From Streptomyces sp. B93 (GTDB lineage Bacteria; Actinomycetota; Actinomycetes; Streptomycetales; Streptomycetaceae), in NCBI RefSeq assembly GCF_018070565.1, contig NZ_JAGPXL010000012.1:124001-188000 (forward strand): 64,000 nucleotides of DNA, in the 5' to 3' direction. The notes under the pieces were generated by a model that searched no databases, was not told the DNA's origin, and saw nothing but the letters and a program-made list of their open reading frames with translations. This document shows positions 26,955 to 34,724 of this stretch, one piece after another. The stretch's first letter is position 1; every line of letters starts with the position of its first letter. A program made the translations under genes and the position numbers.

Positions 26955-27752
26955 TCACTCCTGACGCGGGGTCAGCTGCCCCTGGGACGGCTGCTGGTGG
27001 GCCTTCTCCAGGAAGCGCAGCAGCTCCACCGGGAAGGGCAGCACCAGCGTCGAGTTCTTCTCGGCGGCCACCGCCACCACCGTCTGGAGCAGCCGCAGCT
27101 GGAGGGCGGCGGGCTGCTCCGACATCTGCTGCGCCGCCTCGGCGAGCTTCTTCGACGCCTGGAGTTCCGCGTCGGCGTTGATGACCCGCGCCCGCCGCTC
27201 CCGGTCGGCCTCCGCCTGCCGGGCCATGGAGCGCTTCATGGTGTCCGGCAGGGACACGTCCTTGATCTCCACGCGGTCGATCTGCACGCCCCAGCCGACC
27301 GCCGGGGAGTCGATCATCAGCTCCAGGCCCTGGTTGAGCTTCTCGCGGTTGGACAGCAGGTCGTCGAGGTCGCTCTTGCCGATGATCGACCGCAGCGAGG
27401 TCTGCGCCATCTGGGAGACCGCGAAGCGGTAGTCCTCGACGTTGATGATCGCCGCCGCCGCGTCCACGACCTTGAAGTACACGACCGCGTCCACCTTGAC
27501 CGTGACGTTGTCGCGGGTGATGCCCTCCTGGGCGGGCACGGGCATCGTCACGATCTGCATGTTGACCTTGTGGAGGTGGTCCACCGCCGGGACGATCAGC
27601 GTGAGGCCGGGCGGGCGCACGGCGCCCCGCAGCCGTCCGAGGCGGAGCACCACCCCGCGCTCGTACTGCTTGACGACCCGGGCCGCCGCGGCGAAGTACA
27701 CCGCGCCCGCGGAACCGGTCACCACGGCCACCGTCAGCAGTTCCTCCAGCAT
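26955..27752 (-). CDS. SPFH/Band 7 membrane protein (slipin/stomatin-like)
   Basis: A 265-residue protein with one N-terminal membrane anchor (residues 3-25) followed by the SPFH domain: ERGVVLRLGRLRGAVRPPGLTLIVPAVD, the conserved QEGITRDNVTVKVDAVVYF strand, and a long helical region (residues 180-215). Such proteins oligomerise into membrane scaffolds that organise microdomains and proteases. There is no NfeD-type membrane protease gene beside it, which is the common partner of slipins. It is 88 bases upstream of the PhoX-like gene on the same strand and could be co-transcribed with it. GGAGG lies 7-8 bases before the ATG. The specific role is unknown. Confidence 0.88.
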   Translation of the reverse strand: MLEELLTVAVVTGSAGAVYFAAAARVVKQYERGVVLRLGRLRGAVRPPGLTLIVPAVDHLHKVNMQIVTMPVPAQEGITRDNVTVKVDAVVYFKVVDAAAAIINVEDYRFAVSQMAQTSLRSIIGKSDLDDLLSNREKLNQGLELMIDSPAVGWGVQIDRVEIKDVSLPDTMKRSMARQAEADRERRARVINADAELQASKKLAEAAQQMSEQPAALQLRLLQTVVAVAAEKNSTLVLPFPVELLRFLEKAHQQPSQGQLTPRQE

Positions 27753-27843
27753 GACGGCCTCCTTGCCCAGAGGTCCGTAGCGAGGGTTTTGCTACTGCTG
27801 CAACGATATGCCCGGCCCGGCCCCAGGGCCATGGTCCGGCCGG

Positions 27844-27924
27844 GCCTGCCCACGGCCCTGCCTGCCCACGGCCCTGCCTGCCCACGGCCCTGCCTGCCCC
27901 GCCCTGCCTGCCCCGCCCTGCCTA
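27844..27924. repeat. Short tandem repeats after the zapE stop
   Basis: Three exact 16-bp copies (unit GCCTGCCCACGGCCCT, 27844-27891) are followed by two 14-bp shortened copies (27892-27919) and a partial copy that runs into the zapE stop codon. The array fills most of the gap between zapE and the SPFH gene. It is not a CRISPR, having no spacers and contiguous units. It looks like replication slippage in non-coding sequence and is probably variable between strains. Confidence 0.85.
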
Positions 27925-29034
27925 CCCGTGCTGGACGAGGCGGCCCGCGTCCCGGGCCAGCGCGGTCAGGCGGGAGATCGCGCGGAAGTACTTCTTGCGG
28001 TACCCGCCCTTCAGCATCTCCTCGCTGAACAGCTGGTCGAACGGCAGTCCGGAGGCCAGCACCGGGACCTCACGGTCGTAGAGCCGGTCCGCGAGGACCA
28101 CCAGGCGCAGGGCCGTCGACTGGTCCGGGACCGGGCGGACATCGGTGAGGCAGACCGCCCGCAGGCCGTCGGTGAGGGCGCCGTACCGGCTGGGGTGGAC
28201 CTTGGCGAGGTGGTCGAGCAGCCGCGGGAAGTCGTCGAGGGCGGCGCCCTCGGTGGCGTAGGCCGCCTTGGTCACCTGCTCGTCGGTGAACGGCGGCGGG
28301 GCCTCGGGCAGACCGCGGTGGCGGTAGTCCTCGCCGTCGATGCGCAGCGCGCGGAAGTGCGCGGACAGGCCCTGGATCTCGCGCAGGAAGTCGGCGGCGG
28401 CGAAGCGGCCCTCGCCGAGCTTGCCGGGCAGGGTGTTGGAGGTGGCGGCGAGCGCGACACCCGCGTCCACCAGCTTGCCGAGGAGGGTCGAGACCAGGAC
28501 CGTGTCGCCGGGGTCGTCCAGCTCGAACTCGTCGATGCACAGCAGGCGGTGGCCGGACAGGGTGCGCACGGTCTGCTGGAAGCCGAGGGCGCCGACCAGG
28601 TTGGTCAGCTCCACGAAGGTGCCGAACGCCTTGAGCGCGGGTTCGGCCGGGGTGGCGTGCCACAGGGAGGCCAGCAGATGGGTCTTGCCGACGCCGTAGC
28701 CGCCGTCGAGGTAGACGCCGCGGGGGCCGGTGGCGGGCTTGGCCTTCGCCCTGCCGAGGCCGAAGAGGCCGCGCCTGCCGGTGCCGGTCGCGCCCGCCCC
28801 GCCGAGCCCGGCGGCGAAGCCCTCCAGGACCCTCACGGCCTCGCTCTGGCTGGGCTGGTTCGGGTCCGGTATGTAGGTGCCGAACCGCACCGAGTCGAAC
28901 CGCGGCGGCGGCACCATCTCGGCGACGAGCCGGTCCGCGGGGACGTGCGGCTCTCGCGCGCACAGGGACAGCGGGGCGGTATCGGCGGCGGGGCCGATGC
29001 CGGGGGCGGTGGGACCGGGAGTGGAGGACGACAC
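27922..29034 (-). CDS. zapE: Cell division protein ZapE (AFG1-like AAA ATPase)
   Basis: A 370-residue P-loop ATPase of the AFG1/ZapE family. The Walker A motif is GGYGVGKTHL near residue 120, preceded by PRGVYLDGG, and the Walker B is LLCIDEFEL, followed by the family segment TSNTLPGKLGEGRFAAADFL. In Proteobacteria ZapE acts on FtsZ rings; the actinobacterial role is less studied. GTG 29034 (MSSSTPGPTAPG) is eight bases after TAGCAT, suggesting a leaderless transcript. It is divergent from the RibD-like reductase with a gap of only 37 bases, so the promoters overlap. The stop codon is embedded in a tandem-repeat tract. Confidence 0.9.
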   Translation of the reverse strand: MSSSTPGPTAPGIGPAADTAPLSLCAREPHVPADRLVAEMVPPPRFDSVRFGTYIPDPNQPSQSEAVRVLEGFAAGLGGAGATGTGRRGLFGLGRAKAKPATGPRGVYLDGGYGVGKTHLLASLWHATPAEPALKAFGTFVELTNLVGALGFQQTVRTLSGHRLLCIDEFELDDPGDTVLVSTLLGKLVDAGVALAATSNTLPGKLGEGRFAAADFLREIQGLSAHFRALRIDGEDYRHRGLPEAPPPFTDEQVTKAAYATEGAALDDFPRLLDHLAKVHPSRYGALTDGLRAVCLTDVRPVPDQSTALRLVVLADRLYDREVPVLASGLPFDQLFSEEMLKGGYRKKYFRAISRLTALARDAGRLVQHG

Positions 29035-29071
29035 GGTTCCCCATGCTAAGCCGCGTGGAACACTGCACGTC

Positions 29072-29890
29072 ATGCGACGCCTGTTCCCTGTGACCGACCA
29101 GACAGCGACCGACCGGCCGGCGACCGACCAGACAGTGCCCCCGGCCTCCGTCGACCGTGAGTGGAGCCTCGACGAGCTGGCCGCCGCCTACGCCTATCCG
29201 GAGGCCGAACCGGGGCCGGGTGGTCCCCGGGTGTGGCTGCGGGCCAACATGGTCTCCACGCTGGACGGGGCGGCGCAGCACGACGGCCGTTCGCAGCCCA
29301 TCTCCGACGCGACCGACATGCGGATCTTCGGCACCCTGCGGGCGCTGGCCGACGTGGTCCTGGTCGGCGCCGAAACGGTACGCCAGGAGGGCTACCGCCC
29401 GGCACGCGCGCGTGCGGAGTTCGCGGCGCTGCGGGAGGCGGCGGGGCAGGCACCGGCCGCGGCGATCGCGGTGGTCAGTGCCAGTCTGGCGCTGGACTGG
29501 TCGCTGCCGCTGTTCACCTCGCCCCTGGTGCCCACGGTCGTCCTCACCGGCGCGGCGGCGGCCCCCGGCCGGATCGCGGCCGCCGAGAAGGCCGGGGCCA
29601 GGGTGGTGATCGCCGGTGACGGGATGGGCGTGGACCCCGCGCGGGCGGTGCGCGCGCTCGCCGAGCTGGGGCACACCCGGCTGCTGACCGAGGGCGGCCC
29701 CCGGCTGCTCGGACAGCTGGTGGCGGCCGAGGTGCTGGACGAGCTGTGCCTGACCGTCTCGCCGATGCTGACCGCGGGTGACGCGCAGCGGATCGCCGGG
29801 GGGCCGTCGGTGGCGGTGCCGCACCGCTTCGAGCTGGCGTCCCTGCTGGAGGAGCGCGGGTTCCTGTTCAGTCGCTACCACCGGGTCTGA
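29072..29890 (+). CDS. RibD C-terminal (pyrimidine reductase) family protein
   Basis: A 272-residue NADPH-dependent reductase of the RibD_C/dihydrofolate-reductase-like fold. Key segments are RVWLRANMVSTLDGAAQHDGRSQ (substrate-loop), ALADVVLVGAETVRQEGYRP, and LLTEGGPRLLGQLVAAEVLDELCLTVSP. The deaminase domain of RibD is absent. It may reduce a riboflavin-pathway or other pyrimidine intermediate; the substrate is not certain. The first 30 residues contain a threonine/aspartate repeat (TDQTATDRPA, TDQT) encoded by a 30-bp period direct repeat (29092-29107 and 29122-29137), which probably arose by slippage. It is divergent from zapE. No other riboflavin gene is adjacent. Confidence 0.88.
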   Translation: MRRLFPVTDQTATDRPATDQTVPPASVDREWSLDELAAAYAYPEAEPGPGGPRVWLRANMVSTLDGAAQHDGRSQPISDATDMRIFGTLRALADVVLVGAETVRQEGYRPARARAEFAALREAAGQAPAAAIAVVSASLALDWSLPLFTSPLVPTVVLTGAAAAPGRIAAAEKAGARVVIAGDGMGVDPARAVRALAELGHTRLLTEGGPRLLGQLVAAEVLDELCLTVSPMLTAGDAQRIAGGPSVAVPHRFELASLLEERGFLFSRYHRV

Positions 29891-30057
29891 CGGACGGTGC
29901 CAAATCGGCGGAATGTGTCGTTCCGGTTAGCTTCCGGTGGGCAGACTAGGACTCGCACGCCCCGTGCGAACTCGGGGCAGGATGGTTTCCGCAGGGCCCG
30001 GCAGCGGCCCACGCAGGAGATGAGGGCCCGTGGGTCCTCGAAGGAGAAGGGCGTCTG

Positions 30058-30531
30058 GTGTTCACAAGCGTTCTGATGATCGAGAAGGCCCTGACATCCG
30101 CTGACGTGGAATTCGTCACCACCTTGCACGGTGATGAGTCGGTCGCCTTCCACGTGCTGCTCCAACCACGCGGCGAGCAGGCCGACCGGCTGCTGCGGGC
30201 CATCGACGACGTGGCGCTCGGCGAACTCGACGAGGCCGTGCGCGAGGGGGAGACCCCCGAGGGCGAGGAGGCGAAGAGCGTCGGACAGCAGGCCCTGGAG
30301 GTGTCCCTCACCGCCCTGCGCGCCTCCGGGAGCGCGGCGGAGGGACGGCTGGTCGAGGACCACCCCCTGGACGCGCTGAAGAAGCTCGTCGAGGAGACCG
30401 GCGCCGACGAGGTGATCGTGCTCACCGACCCGCACTACGTGGAGGAGTTCTTCCACCGCGACTGGGCCTCGCGGGCCCGCCACAAGGTGGGGGTGCCGGT
30501 GCTGAAGCTGTTCTCGCACAGCAAGGCGTGA
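30058..30531 (+). CDS. Universal-stress-like small protein (often misannotated as indole-3-glycerol-phosphate synthase)
   Basis: A 157-residue cytoplasmic protein. The start is GTG at 30058, with AGGAGAAGG eight bases upstream. An alpha/beta pattern is visible: FVTTLHGDESVAFHVLLQ, then a helical acidic middle (residues 48-80), then GADEVIVLTDPHYVEEFFHRDWASRARHKVGVPVLKLF. The last part resembles USP-fold C-termini. Streptomyces homologues are often labelled indole-3-glycerol-phosphate synthase, but the protein is far too short and lacks that barrel's catalytic motifs. It is followed by a clear terminator and murC. Its function is unknown. Confidence 0.82.
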   Translation: MFTSVLMIEKALTSADVEFVTTLHGDESVAFHVLLQPRGEQADRLLRAIDDVALGELDEAVREGETPEGEEAKSVGQQALEVSLTALRASGSAAEGRLVEDHPLDALKKLVEETGADEVIVLTDPHYVEEFFHRDWASRARHKVGVPVLKLFSHSKA

Positions 30532-30550
30532 CGTACGGCGCCCAGCGCGA

Positions 30551-30578
30551 CGGGCCCCACCCCCTAGGCTGGGGCCCG
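30551..30578 (+). terminator. Terminator hairpin downstream of the USP-like gene
   Basis: CGGGCCCCA at 30551-30559 pairs with TGGGGCCCG at 30570-30578 across a 10-base loop. A pyrimidine-rich stretch (GTCTTCT) follows. It lies 20 bases after the USP-like stop and 87 bases before murC. Confidence 0.75.
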
Positions 30579-30664
30579 GTCTTCTACGCTTCGTCTCTTA
30601 CGCCGTCTCGTACGCTTCGACCGCACGCCCGTACCGCATGTACCGCATCCTGGGAGATACACGC

Positions 30665-32053
30665 ATGGCACCCGGCCTTCCTACCGCCATGGACCGACCG
30701 CACTTCATCGGCATCGGCGGCGCCGGAATGTCGGGGATCGCCAAGATCCTCGCCCAGCGCGGGGCCGCGGTCGCGGGCAGCGACGCCAAGGACTCCGAGA
30801 CCGCCGAGGCGCTGCGCGCGCTGGGCGTCACCGTGCACATCGGGCACGCCGCCGCGCACCTCGCCGACGACGCCAGCTGTGTCGTCGTCTCCTCCGCGAT
30901 CCGCGCCGACAACCCCGAGCTGGCCCGCGCCGCCGAGCTGGGCATCCCGGTGGTGCACCGCTCCGACGCGCTGGCCGCGCTGATGGACGGCCTGCGCCCG
31001 ATCGCCGTCGCGGGCACCCACGGCAAGACCACCACCACCTCGATGCTGGCGGTCTCCCTCGGCGAACTGGGCCTGAAGCCGTCGTACGCCATCGGCGGCG
31101 ACCTCGACGCCCCCGGCTCCAACGCCCTGCACGGCCAGGGCGAGATCTTCGTGGCCGAGGCGGACGAAAGCGACCGGAGCTTCCACAAGTACGCCCCCGA
31201 GGTCGCCATCGTCCTCAACGTCGAACTCGACCACCACGCCAACTACGCGTCCATGGACGAGATCTACGAGTCCTTCGAGACCTTCGCGGGCCGGATCGTC
31301 CCCGGCGGCACCCTGGTGATCTCCGCCGACCACGAGGGCGCGCGCGAACTGACCCGGCGGCTGGCCGGAGCGGTGCGGACGGTGACGTACGGAGAGGCCG
31401 ACGACGCCGACGTACGCGTCCTGTCCGTCGTACCGCAGGGCCTCAGGAGCGAGGTCACCGTGGTGCTGGACGGCGCCGAGCTGACCTTCACCGTCTCCGT
31501 GCCCGGCCGCCACTACGCGCACAACGCGGTCGCCGCGCTCGCCGCGGGCGCCGCCCTCGGCATCCCGGCCACCGAGCTGGCCCCCGCCCTGGCCGCGTAC
31601 ACGGGCGTCAAGCGGCGGCTCCAGCTCAAGGGCGAGGCCGCCGGGGTGCAGGTCATCGACTCCTACGCGCACCACCCGACCGAGATGACCGCCGACCTGG
31701 AGGCGATGCGCGCCGCCGCCGGGGACGCCCGCATCCTGGTGGTCTTCCAGCCCCACCTCTTCTCCCGCACCCAGGAGCTGGGCAAGGAGATGGGGCAGGC
31801 GCTGGCCCTCGCCGACGCCTCCGTCGTCCTGGACATCTACCCGGCCCGCGAGGACCCGGTCCCCGGCGTCACCAGCGCCCTGATCATCGACGCGGCCCGC
31901 GCGGCGGGCGCCGACGTGACCGCCGTCCACGACAAGGCCGAGGTGCCCGACGTGGTGGCGGGAATGGCCGGGGCCGGTGATCTGGTTCTGACCATGGGCG
32001 CGGGCGACGTCACCGACCTCGGACCGCGCATCCTGGACCGCCTGTCTGAGTAA
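30665..32053 (+). CDS. murC: UDP-N-acetylmuramate--L-alanine ligase
   Basis: A 462-residue Mur ligase that adds L-alanine to UDP-MurNAc, the first cytoplasmic step of the peptidoglycan stem peptide. The N-terminal Rossmann segment is HFIGIGGAGMSGIAKIL, the ATP loop AVAGTHGKTTTTSM (near residue 118), the central metal/ATP segment FVAEADESDRSF with VLNVELDHHANYAS, and the C-terminal domain begins after GVKRRLQLKG, with DSYAHHPTEM. ATG 30665 (MAPGLPTAMDRPH) has GGGAGA eight bases upstream. It stands outside the dcw cluster, as in other streptomycetes. msrB starts 13 bases after the stop, so the two are probably co-transcribed. Confidence 0.96.
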   Translation: MAPGLPTAMDRPHFIGIGGAGMSGIAKILAQRGAAVAGSDAKDSETAEALRALGVTVHIGHAAAHLADDASCVVVSSAIRADNPELARAAELGIPVVHRSDALAALMDGLRPIAVAGTHGKTTTTSMLAVSLGELGLKPSYAIGGDLDAPGSNALHGQGEIFVAEADESDRSFHKYAPEVAIVLNVELDHHANYASMDEIYESFETFAGRIVPGGTLVISADHEGARELTRRLAGAVRTVTYGEADDADVRVLSVVPQGLRSEVTVVLDGAELTFTVSVPGRHYAHNAVAALAAGAALGIPATELAPALAAYTGVKRRLQLKGEAAGVQVIDSYAHHPTEMTADLEAMRAAAGDARILVVFQPHLFSRTQELGKEMGQALALADASVVLDIYPAREDPVPGVTSALIIDAARAAGADVTAVHDKAEVPDVVAGMAGAGDLVLTMGAGDVTDLGPRILDRLSE

Positions 32054-32066
32054 GGGGCTGAGGCAC

Positions 32067-32471
32067 ATGTCGTACGACGTCGAGAAGCCGGACGAGCAGT
32101 GGCGGGCGGAGCTGTCCCCGGCCGAGTACGCCGTACTGCGGCAGGCCGGGACGGAGCCCGCCTTCACCGGTGAGTACACCGACACCAAGACCGAGGGCGT
32201 CTACTCCTGCCGGGCCTGCGGCGCCGAACTGTTCACCTCGGACACCAAGTTCGAGTCGCACTGCGGCTGGCCGTCGTTCTTCGACCCGAAGGACAGCGAC
32301 GCCGTGGAACTGCTGGAGGACCGCTCCCACGGCATGGTCCGCACCGAGGTGCGCTGCGCGCGCTGCGGTTCGCACCTCGGGCACGTCTTCGAGGGCGAGG
32401 GCTACCCGACCCCGACCGACCAGCGGTACTGCATCAACAGCATCTCCCTGCGGCTGGCGCCGCGGGACTGA
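32067..32471 (+). CDS. msrB: Peptide-methionine (R)-S-oxide reductase
   Basis: A 134-residue enzyme of standard MsrB length that reduces methionine-R-sulfoxide in proteins using thioredoxin. Two CxxC pairs bind zinc (YSCRACGAELF and VRCARCGSHLGH). The substrate-binding HCGWPSF is intact, and the catalytic cysteine is in QRYCINSISL. GAGGCAC precedes the ATG. It follows murC in what looks like an operon. The cytoplasmic location is inferred from the lack of a signal peptide. It converges on the membrane-protein gene that ends at 32502. Confidence 0.96.
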   Translation: MSYDVEKPDEQWRAELSPAEYAVLRQAGTEPAFTGEYTDTKTEGVYSCRACGAELFTSDTKFESHCGWPSFFDPKDSDAVELLEDRSHGMVRTEVRCARCGSHLGHVFEGEGYPTPTDQRYCINSISLRLAPRD

Positions 32472-32501
32472 CGCCGACCAGCGCCCTGGCCCCGCCGTCC
32501 C

Positions 32502-33500
32502 TCACAGCACCTTCCGCTGGACCAGGGCCGACAGCACCAGGGCGCCCGGCAGCAGGGGAACCCACACCGTCAGGACGCGGTAGGCGATCACGGTCGCCGT
32601 GGCGAGGCCGACCGGGGCGCCGAACGCGGCCATCGTGACCACCAGCGCCGCGTCCACCGGCCCGATGCCGCCCGGAGCCGGTACGGCGCCCACCGCGGTG
32701 CTGGCCAGCAGCAGCGCGAGGACCACCTCCGCCCAGGTCAGCGGCAGACCCAGCGAGAAGCCGACCGTGGCGATCACACTGCCCTGGACCAGCGGGGTGG
32801 CCGCGGCCCCGCCCCACAGGGCGAGGACCCGGCTGGGGCGGGTGTGCAGCAGCCGCGCGTCGGTCAGGGCGGTCCGCAGGAAGCCCACGGCGGGGCGGCG
32901 CAGCGGGCGCACCAGGACGAACAGCAGCACGGCGGTGGCGAGCGCGGCCAGCACGCCCCCGGCGCCCAGGGCCACCGTCCGGGTGTCGGGGGCCGGCGTG
33001 GCGAGCCGCAGCGGCTCCGGGAAGGCGAGCAGGAAGACCAGCAGGACCAGGATTTTCGCCACCGGCCTGACCAGCGCGTAGAGGGCGAGCGACGCGGTGG
33101 CCCGGGCCGGCGGGACGCCCTGGCGGGTCAGGAAACGCAAGGTGACGGCATGCGCGCCGAGGCTCGCCGGGAGCACATGGTTGGCGGCGCCCGCCGCGAA
33201 CTGCGAGGCGAGCAGGAGACCCGGCGGCAGCCGCTCCGGAAGCGCGCCCTGCCGGACCAGCGAGGCGACCACCCAGCCCAGGCAGGTGAACAGGGCGGCG
33301 GCCAGCAGCCAGCCCGGGTCGGCGGCGGCGAGGCGGGCCGCGCCGCCCCGCATCGAGGGCCAGTCGGCCACCGCCCACCCCCCGATGAGCAGCAGCGGGG
33401 CCACGGTCAGGGTCCGGCGGACCAGCCGGGCGGCCCTCGGGGAGCGGACGGCGGTGGGGAGCGGCGCGGTCAGGGCGTGGTCGATCCGGAGCTGGGACAC
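32502..33500 (-). CDS. UPF0104/LPG-synthase-type integral membrane protein
   Basis: A 332-residue protein with about eight hydrophobic segments and the pattern of the lysylphosphatidylglycerol-synthase transmembrane family (UPF0104): ASQFAAGAANHVLPASLGAHAVTLRFLTRQGV, then LASTAVGAVPAPGGIGPVDAALV with its conserved P-G-G-I-G-x-D/E segment, then AYRVLTVWVPLLPG. There is no cytosolic aminoacyl-transfer domain, so it cannot be a full MprF. Such stand-alone domains may flip or transfer lipid-linked groups. The GTG start (MSQLRIDHAL) has AAGGAC upstream. It is a single gene, and 204 bases of GC-rich non-coding sequence separate it from the next gene upstream. The substrate is unknown. Confidence 0.83.
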   Translation of the reverse strand: MSQLRIDHALTAPLPTAVRSPRAARLVRRTLTVAPLLLIGGWAVADWPSMRGGAARLAAADPGWLLAAALFTCLGWVVASLVRQGALPERLPPGLLLASQFAAGAANHVLPASLGAHAVTLRFLTRQGVPPARATASLALYALVRPVAKILVLLVFLLAFPEPLRLATPAPDTRTVALGAGGVLAALATAVLLFVLVRPLRRPAVGFLRTALTDARLLHTRPSRVLALWGGAAATPLVQGSVIATVGFSLGLPLTWAEVVLALLLASTAVGAVPAPGGIGPVDAALVVTMAAFGAPVGLATATVIAYRVLTVWVPLLPGALVLSALVQRKVL

Positions 33501-33704
33501 GGCGTACGTCGTCCTTCCACGGGTCGCCCGCCGGGGTGCGGGGGCGGACGGACGCAGGGCGCGGGGGAGCGCGGGGCGAGGGGGACGGCGGCAATGTTCC
33601 CCGCCGGTGTGACGCCTCGGTGTCCGGTGGCCGACGCGGCAGCGTCAGCGGGAGGGCGACGTGGGTGCCCGGTAGCCCCTGGAGGGGCGACCGGGCGGTG
33701 GCGC

Positions 33705-34607
33705 TCAGCGCGCCAGCAGCGCGCGCAGGGCCCTGGTCACCTCCGCCGGGTCCTCCTCGGCCATGAAGTGGCCGCAGGTGACGGTCGAGTGCACCAGGTC
33801 AGGCGCCCAGGCCCGCCACAGCGCGGTGGCGTCGTAGCCGAGGGCGGCGCCCCAGTCCTGCTGGAGCACGGTCACCGGCATCCGCAGCGTCGTCCCGGCG
33901 GCGCGGTCCGCCTCGTCGTGCTCGACGTCGATGCCCGCCGAGGCCCGGTAGTCCGCGACGATCGACGGCACCGCCTCCCGGCAGGCCCGCAGGTAGGCGG
34001 CGCGCACCTCGGCGGGCACCGCACCGGGGTCGCGGGTCCACAGGTCGAGGAAGTGGCCGAAGAACACGTCCGGCGCGGCACCGATCATCGCCTCGGGCAG
34101 GCCGGGCGGCTGCGCCATCAGATACAGGTGGAAGCCGACCGCCGCGCTCGTGCCGTGCAGCACGTCCCACATGTCCAGCGTGGGCACGATGTCCAGCAGC
34201 GCCAGGTGGGTGACGGTCTCCGGGTGGTCGAGCCCGGCGCGGAAGGCGACCAGCGCGCCGCGGTCGTGGCCCGCCAGGGCGAACCGGTCGTGGCCGAGGG
34301 CACGGGCCAGCGCCACGACGTCCCGCGCCATGGTGCGCTTGCTGTACGCCGACCCGTCCGCCGTCCCTTCCGCCGCTTCGGCGGGCTTGTCGCTGGCGCC
34401 GTAGCCGCGCAGGTCGGGACAGATGACGGTGTGGTCGGCCGCGAGGTCGGCGGCGACGTGCCGCCACATCAGGTGCGTCTGCGGGAAGCCGTGCAGCAGG
34501 ACGACGGGACTGCCGGAGCCGCCGACCGCGGCGTGCAGCGCGACGCCGTCGGCGACGGGGACGTGGTGCTGCTCGAAACCGGGGATGGACAGGGGGTCGG
34601 TGGTCAT
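33705..34607 (-). CDS. Alpha/beta hydrolase (haloacetate dehalogenase / epoxide hydrolase family)
   Basis: A 300-residue cytoplasmic hydrolase. The oxyanion segment is LLHGFPQTHLMW, the nucleophile elbow is LAGHDRGALVAFR with catalytic Asp, and the His is in TCGHFMAEEDP. Overall it resembles fluoroacetate dehalogenases. However, from memory of that family, a second arginine follows in HDRGAR and a His-Trp pair binds halide. Here the arginine is Leu (HDRGAL) and the pair reads FHLYLMAQPP, with Trp replaced by Leu. An epoxide or ester substrate is therefore at least as likely. ATG 34607 has AGAGGAAAG upstream. It is divergent from a BTAD-type regulator gene 117 bases away, which may control it. 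Confidence 0.85.
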   Translation of the reverse strand: MTTDPLSIPGFEQHHVPVADGVALHAAVGGSGSPVVLLHGFPQTHLMWRHVAADLAADHTVICPDLRGYGASDKPAEAAEGTADGSAYSKRTMARDVVALARALGHDRFALAGHDRGALVAFRAGLDHPETVTHLALLDIVPTLDMWDVLHGTSAAVGFHLYLMAQPPGLPEAMIGAAPDVFFGHFLDLWTRDPGAVPAEVRAAYLRACREAVPSIVADYRASAGIDVEHDEADRAAGTTLRMPVTVLQQDWGAALGYDATALWRAWAPDLVHSTVTCGHFMAEEDPAEVTRALRALLAR

Positions 34608-34724
34608 GGGGTGCGCTTTCCTCTCGGGCGCCGGTGACGGACACGACGAGCCTGCCGGTGCCGGATCAGCGGACAATCAGTACGACGATCAGTGCGGCGA
34701 CGGCCGGGAAGGTGAGGCAGGGGC

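Noticed and set aside
27844-27924. Possible CRISPR array
   Set aside because: The repeats are contiguous 16- and 14-bp units with no spacers and no cas genes nearby.
30058-30531. Indole-3-glycerol-phosphate synthase
   Set aside because: At 157 residues it is too short for the barrel enzyme and has none of its catalytic motifs; a USP-like fold fits better.
33705-34607. Confident call of fluoroacetate dehalogenase
   Set aside because: The second arginine and the halide-binding Trp of that subgroup are replaced, so only the broader hydrolase family is supported.
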